This document shows, piece by piece, positions 48,108-53,841 of a stretch of 53,841 bases of DNA. The notes beneath the pieces were generated by a model. It saw only the letters and a list, made by a program, of their open reading frames with translations. It made no database searches and was not told the DNA's origin. Both the position numbers and the translations under genes were made by a program. This stretch comes from Myxococcota bacterium (GTDB lineage: Bacteria > Myxococcota_A > UBA796 > JAJRTE01): the NCBI GenBank assembly GCA_024278455.1, contig JAJRTE010000234.1, positions 1-53,841 on the forward strand, written 5' to 3'. The first letter of the stretch is position 1. Every line of letters begins with the position of its first letter.

Positions 48108-48316
48108 ATGAAGACCACGTCGATCGCCCTCGCTCTTCTGGTCCTGCTGCGCTGGTGCACTGACTGCCCAGGACGCTGATGGTCAGTTACGGCGGCGCGT
48201 TCGGCACCCGCCCGACGAAGGAGGCTGTGCTGAAGGACCTGCACCCGGACCTGCTCACGCCCCTTCCGCCCCCTCGATATCCTCGCAGAGCCGTGCCCAC
48301 CTCCCACGCTCGGTAG
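48108..48316 (+). pseudogene. remnant of a secreted protein gene
   Basis: A signal peptide start, MKTTSIALALLVLL, follows a GAGGAGAGAAGAG ribosome-binding site at 48108. The frame then breaks: the next residues continue in another frame as GALTAQDADGQ, and a third frame gives VSYGGAFGTRPTKEAVLKDL and HPDLLTPL before a stop. At least one indel and a loss of the rest of the gene are needed to explain this. The original family is not recognisable. Confidence 0.5.
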
Positions 48317-48592
48317 TCCGGTCTGGGTTCGACATCATCTCGACGATCCTCTGTCTCGCCCGGTGGTCCGGCGCTGGCGGACCACGTTCCACTCCACCTG
48401 GCTGCCATCCAGCGTACCCGGATCGAAGTCGTGCGTCCGCGCCGATCCCCTGACCCTCGGTGTAATCGGCAGACCGGTCTCTTCGTCGATCACAGTGCGG
48501 CCCCGCCGCATCGGAGGGTCGACGTCCTGGCGACCGTCCATTGCGGCAGGGCCACGCTGTGAGCTGGGTACCGGACTCACCCAGAGGCAGGC
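48317..48592 (-). other. probable gene debris, no intact gene
   Basis: About 275 bp without an intact gene. A minus-strand frame from ATG 48541 to 48335 reads with protein-like composition (RGRTVIDEETGLPITPRVRG; GTLDGSQVEWNVVRQRRTT) but matches no family I know. It looks like another decayed fragment between the secreted-protein remnant and truncated repeat copy E. Confidence 0.35.
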
Positions 48593-48690
48593 GTCAGTCG
48601 GTTGAAACCAGTACGGTTGCGCGCTCCTCGCGCCTTGCCGGGCGGGCGCATCAGCGCTCTCGGTCATGCGAAGTTATTCTTGCACTGCCC
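48593..48690 (-). repeat. dispersed palindromic repeat, copy E (half)
   Basis: Read on the minus strand it starts GGGCAGTGCAAGAATAACTT directly at the HtrA stop codon (TAG). It continues with GAGAGCGCTGATGCGCCCGC, AAGGCGCGAGGAGCGCGCAA and CTGGTTTCAACCGAC, closely matching copy B. The second arm is missing, so the element is truncated at the debris region. Confidence 0.8.
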
Positions 48691-49989
48691 CTAACGCAGC
48701 TTGATCGAGCCCGTCATCGCCCTCCGGTTGCGGACCACCTCGATGTCCACCGTGGCGCCGGTGCGGGCCTGCTGCAGGATGGCGGCCAGGTTTTCCGGGC
48801 TCTCCACCCGGAAGCGGCCGATCGCGGTGATGCGGTCACCGGGGGCCAGCTTGATCCGGGCGGCGGGGCTGTCCGCCAGGACCTGCGACACCAGGACGCC
48901 GACTACCCCCCGCACCTGGTCGGCGGCGGTTCGAGGCGTGGTCAGGATGCCCATCCGCTTCGAGATATACTCGGCCATGGCGGTCAGGGGAATGGTCAGG
49001 ATGATCTCCCGGCTCGCTCCGCCGCGGGAGATTTCGATCCTCACCTGCTGACCCGGCCGCTTTTTCTGCAGAGCCGCGGCGACGTCGAAGACGGAATCGA
49101 CCCGGTGGCCGTCCACCACCACGATACGGTCCCCGGCCAGAAGCGCCTTCGCCGCGCCCGCAGCGCTCACAGAGAGGACCTCGACGTGGCCGTTGGTGGT
49201 GACCGGCTTGAAGCCGAGGTTCATGCGGTCGACCACCGCGTCGAGCAGCAGCTTCACGTTCTCCTTCACCCGGTTGACCGGAATCGCGAAGCCCAGTCCT
49301 TCGGTGTTGCCGATGATGGCGCTGTTCACCCCGATCATCTCCCCGTGGATGTTCAGCAGCGCGCCGCCGGAGTTGCCGGGGTTGATGGCGGCATCGGTCT
49401 GGAGCAGATCGTGGAACTGCGTCTGCTGATCGATGCGGATCGAACGGCCCACCGCGGAAAGAACCCCGGTCGTGACCGTCTTGCCGACCCCCACCGGGTT
49501 CCCCACCGCGATCACCGGCTCACCGATCATCAGGTCGTCGGATCGCCCCATGGTCAGCGAGGCGAAGGGGCCGTCCGCGTCCATCTTCAGGAGCGCGAGA
49601 TCGTTCTTCGGGTCCGAGGCCACGAGGGTCGCGGATACCTGCCGCTCCTCTCCTCCCACCTCGTACCCGATCAGGATCTCGATCGCCCCCGCCACCACGT
49701 GCCGGTTCGTGACGACATAGCCGGCGGAGTGGATGAGCACCCCGGAACCGATGCTCTGACCGATCCGCCGGCGCGGAGCCATCCCGAATCGTTCGAACCA
49801 GGGATCTCTGACGGTCTGGATCTTCTTCGCGGAGATGTTCACGACCGCCGGGGCAGCCTTCTCCACGGCCAGGACCACCGGGGTCCGGCGCACCGGATCA
49901 CTCTCGGGCGGAGAAGCTTTCGCGACGCCTCCGGCAAAGATCAGCGCCAGCAGAGCAGAAACCATCGTCGTCATTGCGGTCTTGTTCAT
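48691..49989 (-). CDS. HtrA/DegP-family periplasmic serine protease
   Basis: 432 aa. A signal peptide (MVSALLALIFAGGVAKAS) is followed by a trypsin-like protease domain with the triad His (VVTNRHVVAG), Asp (SDPKNDLALLKMD) and Ser (INPGNSGGALLN). Two PDZ domains follow, the first around LSVSAAGAAKALLAGDRIVV and the second around QVLADSPAARIKLAPGDRIT. This is the DegQ/DegP architecture for protein quality control in the periplasm. ATG at 49989 follows AAGGAAGC. It diverges from murJ with about 60 bp between. A dispersed repeat fragment begins at its stop codon. Confidence 0.95.
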   Translation of the reverse strand: MNKTAMTTMVSALLALIFAGGVAKASPPESDPVRRTPVVLAVEKAAPAVVNISAKKIQTVRDPWFERFGMAPRRRIGQSIGSGVLIHSAGYVVTNRHVVAGAIEILIGYEVGGEERQVSATLVASDPKNDLALLKMDADGPFASLTMGRSDDLMIGEPVIAVGNPVGVGKTVTTGVLSAVGRSIRIDQQTQFHDLLQTDAAINPGNSGGALLNIHGEMIGVNSAIIGNTEGLGFAIPVNRVKENVKLLLDAVVDRMNLGFKPVTTNGHVEVLSVSAAGAAKALLAGDRIVVVDGHRVDSVFDVAAALQKKRPGQQVRIEISRGGASREIILTIPLTAMAEYISKRMGILTTPRTAADQVRGVVGVLVSQVLADSPAARIKLAPGDRITAIGRFRVESPENLAAILQQARTGATVDIEVVRNRRAMTGSIKLR

Positions 49990-50048
49990 CTCGCTGCTTC
50001 CTTTTCAAGTGATGCAACGTAGATTTTAGGTTCATCTGGTGCCGTCAT

Positions 50049-51605
50049 ATGCGATTCCTCCGCTCCGCCACTATCGTCAGTGCCTCGACCCTCGTCTCCC
50101 GGGTTCTCGGGATGGTGCGGGATATCGCCTCCGCGGCGCTGCTCGGGGCGGGGCCGGTGTGGGACGCCTTCGTCATCGCCTGGCGGGTGCCGAACCTCTT
50201 CCGGAGGCTTCTCGGGGAGGGAGCCCTCTCCTCCGCGTTCATCCCGGTCTTCCAGGGAGAGAAGGAACAGCACGGGCTCACGGCGGCGCTCCGGCTCTTC
50301 TCCGCGGTCCTCGGCGCGCTCTCCCTGATTCTCGCCGTCATCACCCTGCTCGGGATCGCCTTCGCCTGGCTCACCCCGGGCACGCTGTTCGGGGAAGGAG
50401 CCGACGCGAACAAGGCCCAGCTCACCCTGGATCTCCTGAAGATCCTCTTCCCGTACATGTTCCTGATCAACGTGATGGCGCTCTTCATGGCCGTCCTCAA
50501 CTCGCAGGGGCACTTCTTCACTCCGGCCATCGCCCCCGCACTGCTGAACGTGTTCTGGATCGCCGGGGTGTTCCTCGCTTCCCGGCTGGCGTCCGAACCC
50601 GACGACCAGATCCTGATCATCGCCGGGGCGATTCTCATCGGCGGCGCGGCCCAGCTCCTGATCCAGGTGCCGGTGCTCCGCGCGAAGGGAGTCCCCCTCC
50701 GCCCCCGCCTCGACTTCGGCGATCCCGGGCTGCGCCGGATCCTCGTCCTGATGTTCCCCATGATCCTCGGCCTCGCGCCGCTGCAGGTGAACGTGCTCCT
50801 CGACACGCTGATTGCCGAGATCCTCGTTCCCGGGGACGGGGCGAACAGCTATCTCTTTTACGGAAATCGCCTGATGCAATTCCCCCTCGCTCTGGTGGGA
50901 ATCGCCATGGCGGTGGTCGTCTTCCCGGTATTCTCGGCCCAGGCCAAGGCGGGACGGAAGGACGAACTGGGGCGGACACTCTCTGAGGCGCTCCGCACGA
51001 CCTTCTTCCTCGCGCTGCCTTCGGCGGCCGGACTGCTGGTGCTGGCCGGCCCCCTGATCGCCCTCATTTATGAACACGGCCTGTTCCGATACGCCCCGGA
51101 CACCCTCGCCACCGCGCAAGTCCTCCGGATGTACGCGCTCGGCGTGCCGGCCTACTGCGGACTGCAGGTGATGACCCGGCTCTTCTACTCCCTCGAGGAG
51201 GTGAAGACCCCGGTCCGGGTCGGCGCGATCATGGTCGGGGTAAACCTCGTCCTGAACGTGATCCTCGTCTTCCCGCTCCGGGAAAGCGGCCTGGCACTCG
51301 CCACCTCGATCAGCGCCGCCCTGAACCTGACGGTACTGGCGGTGCTGGCGAAGCGAAAGCTCGGAATCGCCGGCCTGGGGGGCGTCTTCCGGTCCTTTCT
51401 CACGAGCCTCGCCCTCGCGGCGGCGATGGGAGCGGCGGTTTTCGGGCTCCACCTCGTCCTGGCCGGCCGTTATCCGGACCGGGAGCTCATCCCGAAGCTC
51501 CTCTGGGTCTTCCCCCCCATCCTGCTCGGCATGGCTCTCTATCTCGGCACCGCCTTCCTCTTCCGCCGACCTGAGATACGCTCGCTTCGGCGACCGTCTC
51601 GGTAG
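50049..51605 (+). CDS. murJ: lipid II flippase MurJ
   Basis: A 518-aa polytopic inner-membrane protein of the MurJ/MviN family. It moves lipid II across the membrane for peptidoglycan synthesis. The N-terminus has the family signature STLVSRVLGMVRDIASAALL and AFVIAWRVPNLFRRLLGEGA. About 14 hydrophobic segments follow, including LNSQGHFFTPAIAPALLNVF and the long loop before GDGANSYLFYGNRLMQFPLA. ATG at 50049. This shows, together with the MurC-like ligase and lipoproteins, that the organism builds a conventional envelope. It stands alone. Confidence 0.95.
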   Translation: MRFLRSATIVSASTLVSRVLGMVRDIASAALLGAGPVWDAFVIAWRVPNLFRRLLGEGALSSAFIPVFQGEKEQHGLTAALRLFSAVLGALSLILAVITLLGIAFAWLTPGTLFGEGADANKAQLTLDLLKILFPYMFLINVMALFMAVLNSQGHFFTPAIAPALLNVFWIAGVFLASRLASEPDDQILIIAGAILIGGAAQLLIQVPVLRAKGVPLRPRLDFGDPGLRRILVLMFPMILGLAPLQVNVLLDTLIAEILVPGDGANSYLFYGNRLMQFPLALVGIAMAVVVFPVFSAQAKAGRKDELGRTLSEALRTTFFLALPSAAGLLVLAGPLIALIYEHGLFRYAPDTLATAQVLRMYALGVPAYCGLQVMTRLFYSLEEVKTPVRVGAIMVGVNLVLNVILVFPLRESGLALATSISAALNLTVLAVLAKRKLGIAGLGGVFRSFLTSLALAAAMGAAVFGLHLVLAGRYPDRELIPKLLWVFPPILLGMALYLGTAFLFRRPEIRSLRRPSR

Positions 51606-51776
51606 TGGTCAGAAAACCTGAACTTGCTGCGGGATTCCAATCGCTTCATGTTCCTCGAGGGCAGGGTGGCCATCGCCGCGAAGAAGCCGACGGTGAACGC
51701 TTCCGCGCTCCGGGGACTCAGGAGCACTTGTTCCGGATGGAGGAACAAGACCGGGGCGTAGCGTAAACTGGCCACC

Positions 51777-53841
51777 ATGCGTCTCGTTCTTGCTCTGATG
51801 ATTCTCCTGGTTGCCTGTGGTGACCGGGAGGATTCGCCCGAAGGGGCCGGGGACCCGATCTCCGCGCCGCCCGGCCCTTTCCGTCTCCTCATCGACGCCC
51901 CGGGTCTGCCCGGTCAGCCCGCCCCCGTCCGGATCGAGGGCGATGCCACCGGCGTGACCGTCCGCATCCGCCGGGCGGCCGCCCCCCTCGAACTCTTCGA
52001 AAGCTGGTTCGTGCCGGTTTCTCCCCTCACGCCGGCGCCCCACTGGGAAGACGACATCGTCATCACCCTGACCGGCGACTCCGAACCGGTGTGGCCTCCC
52101 CTCGCCGCCGGCCTGCACCTGGTCACCGCGACCCGGGGCGAAGAGCGCCGCATCGGACTCCTCCCGATCACCGACCTCGACCTGATCATCCGCCGCAGCG
52201 ACGACGAAGTGCTGGTCTTCGTGGTGGATTCGATCACCGGGATCGCCCGGCCCGGCGCCCGGGTCTCGATCTTCGGCCCGGACGAACGCCGCACCGGAGA
52301 CGCGGACGCCCGGGGGGTGTTTCGAGCGACGGTCCGGCCCGGGCCCGAAATACAGGTCGTCGCCTTCAGCGGAGAGCGGATCGGCATCGGGAGTTCAATG
52401 CTGGCTCCCGGCAGCAGGGAGGCCGGCCTCTCGGTGCTGGAAACCGATCAGACGATCTGCGCGCCGGGCACGGAGGTGGGTTTTTCCGGGGTGCTGCGGA
52501 TTCGCTCGGAAGGTCGGGTCCGGCCCTACGCCGGCGACGACGCCCGGTATGCGGTCACCCGTGGCGAGGAGACGGTGGCCGAGGGCACGGTGGAGTTGGG
52601 ACCGGCGGGCACGATCCGCAGCTCCTTCTACCTGCCGAAGCAGCTCGGCGACGGCCCGATCACCTTCCGCCTGGATTTCGGACACCGGTCGATCACGCGG
52701 GAGTATTCGGTCCGACGACCGTTCCCACCGCCCTTCACCGTCGAGATCGTGGCGGATTCTCCGGAGCCCGAACCGGGCCACCGTTCCGGTTTCCTCATCC
52801 GTGCGCTTCTCTTCGACCGCTCCCCGCTCGCCGGGGTTCCGGCCCGGTACTCGGTTTCGCGGGGCGGACGTCCGATCCTCTCCGGCGAGGGTGCGCTGGA
52901 TGACTCCGGCGAGCTCCGCTTCGGCCTGGCCGTGGAGGGAGAGGGGGACGTCGAGGTCGTCGCCGAGGTCACCGGACCCGGCCGGCAGGTGAGGTCCGGC
53001 ACACTGGTTTTCGGCCGGCGAGCCGAGGCGACCGGCATCGCGATGGTTCCGATATCACGCATTCTCGAGCGGGAGCAGACCGCGGCGATCCGGGTCGTCG
53101 CGGCGGGCGGCGGCCCCGCGATGGGGCGCCTCTTCGACGGCGAGGAGGACCATCCCTTCCGGATTGAAGCGGGCGAGCGGGAGACGATCGTGCGATTTCT
53201 GCCGACGATACCGGGCCGCCATCCGATCCGGATGACCGCGAAGGACCGAAACGGCCGCGAGGTCCGGGCGACGGAGGAGCTCTTTGTCATCGACGAACTC
53301 GCGATGGACTGGAACGACGAACTCGCGCTGGTGGCGGACCGCGACGAGGTCCGCGCGGGAGAGTTCGTGCGGCTCCTGCTCCTGCTCCCCTCGAAGATGA
53401 GCGGTTGCAGCATCCTTGAGACCCTCGAGGGACGATCGCTCGGCCAGCATCACGCCGACACGCCGATGCTGCCGTGGCAGGTGATCCGCTTCCGGGCCCC
53501 GCTCCATCAGGGCGACACGGTGCGCTACCGGGTGTTCGGAGCCCGGGGCGGAAAGACCCGGACCGCCGAGGTGACAATCCGCATACGGAGCACCAGCGAA
53601 GATTCCGGGATCGCACTGACCAGGCGGCGCCGGATCGTCTCGCTCCACGAGGAAATGCGGAACCCGGCCGACGCGGGAATCTTCGCCCGGATCGTGGATG
53701 AGCGCGGCATCGCCATTCCATCGATGGTGCTGTTCTCCACTCCCGCCGACTCCGCGTTTCCCCCCCGGCCCGGCTCCCGGTCCCTCTGGCTCCGTACCGA
53801 TGCCGACGGGAGAACCGGGGGGTGGCGACCGCCGATGGAGG
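51777..53841 (+). CDS. alpha-2-macroglobulin-like lipoprotein (N-terminal part, runs off window)
   Basis: The open frame continues past the window end, so 688 codons are visible. A lipoprotein signal (MRLVLALMILLVAC, lipobox LVAC) targets it to the membrane surface. Macroglobulin-type beta domains follow, with the hallmark segments LVFVVDSITGIARPGARVSI and ETDQTICAPGTEVGFSGVLR (compare YRPGE-x-V-x-F-x-G in bacterial A2M). Bacterial A2Ms trap proteases in the periplasm. The thioester and bait region would lie further downstream and cannot be checked. ATG at 51777; a 170-bp gap separates it from murJ. Confidence 0.8.
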   Translation, partial: MRLVLALMILLVACGDREDSPEGAGDPISAPPGPFRLLIDAPGLPGQPAPVRIEGDATGVTVRIRRAAAPLELFESWFVPVSPLTPAPHWEDDIVITLTGDSEPVWPPLAAGLHLVTATRGEERRIGLLPITDLDLIIRRSDDEVLVFVVDSITGIARPGARVSIFGPDERRTGDADARGVFRATVRPGPEIQVVAFSGERIGIGSSMLAPGSREAGLSVLETDQTICAPGTEVGFSGVLRIRSEGRVRPYAGDDARYAVTRGEETVAEGTVELGPAGTIRSSFYLPKQLGDGPITFRLDFGHRSITREYSVRRPFPPPFTVEIVADSPEPEPGHRSGFLIRALLFDRSPLAGVPARYSVSRGGRPILSGEGALDDSGELRFGLAVEGEGDVEVVAEVTGPGRQVRSGTLVFGRRAEATGIAMVPISRILEREQTAAIRVVAAGGGPAMGRLFDGEEDHPFRIEAGERETIVRFLPTIPGRHPIRMTAKDRNGREVRATEELFVIDELAMDWNDELALVADRDEVRAGEFVRLLLLLPSKMSGCSILETLEGRSLGQHHADTPMLPWQVIRFRAPLHQGDTVRYRVFGARGGKTRTAEVTIRIRSTSEDSGIALTRRRRIVSLHEEMRNPADAGIFARIVDERGIAIPSMVLFSTPADSAFPPRPGSRSLWLRTDADGRTGGWRPPME

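Noticed and set aside
51649..51762. A 37-codon small ORF between murJ and the alpha-2-macroglobulin gene
   Set aside because: No good ribosome-binding site and no recognisable protein pattern; chance is the likely explanation.

Overview
The window is 53.8 kb of dense, high-GC bacterial DNA. It suggests a Gram-negative-type environmental bacterium, possibly Planctomycetota or a neighbouring phylum. The grounds are lipoproteins (sulfatase, alpha-2-macroglobulin), a protease with a VPLP-type PEP-CTERM-like tail, a GspL/PilM-like protein, a kinase-like/TPR/sigma-54 regulator, and long tetratricopeptide proteins. This placement is an inference; no rRNA or other marker gene is present.

Layout. 0.1-5.1 kb (minus): a giant regulator (kinase-like, TPR, AAA+, winged helix) behind an RseC-like membrane protein. 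5.3-7.4 kb: a deletion-damaged SPFH gene next to an IS4-type insertion sequence with clear inverted repeats. 7.7-10.2 kb: a hybrid histidine kinase converging on a small membrane protein. 10.5-17.1 kb (minus): an alpha-glucan operon of glgE, a malQ-glgB fusion and a Gfo/Idh-type protein. 17.2-22.5 kb: copper ATPase copA, a YHS/DUF2231 membrane protein, polyphosphate kinase 2 and a lipoprotein sulfatase-like hydrolase. 22.7-25.2 kb (minus): an NtrC-type two-component pair. 25.3-31.7 kb (plus): ribBA, then a tight six-gene run of ECF sigma factor, anti-sigma factor, small membrane protein, PilM-PilN-like fusion, PilO-like protein and MurC-like ligase. 31.9-36.8 kb (minus): a secreted trypsin-like protease and a 1162-aa TPR protein. 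36.9-38.8 kb (plus): a coupled sulfotransferase and glycosyltransferase, followed by a 7-unit tandem repeat array. 39.4-42.7 kb (minus): carB. 43.3-48.1 kb: Nudix hydrolase, Cys-rich protein, membrane protein, amidohydrolase and radical SAM protein. 48.1-48.6 kb: gene debris. 48.7-53.8 kb: an HtrA protease, MurJ, and the start of an alpha-2-macroglobulin lipoprotein that leaves the window.

The most unusual structure is a dispersed family of palindromic elements of about 160 bp. There are five copies (22.7, 31.7, 43.2, 47.1 and 48.6 kb), three complete and two truncated. Each has inverted-repeat ends beginning GGG(G)C or GGG(C/T)(C/T)CG, a strong stem and a conserved inner segment. At four of the five loci an element end abuts or overlaps the stop codon of a neighbouring gene. 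They may be MITE-like mobile elements, mRNA 3'-end or terminator structures, or both. Other notable items are the apparent pseudokinase fused to a sigma-54-type AAA+ module with GAFSGA and a non-Fis winged helix, the MalQ-GlgB fusion, a hairpin that can sequester the ppk2 ribosome-binding site, and the sigma/anti-sigma/pilus-like/Mur-ligase operon.
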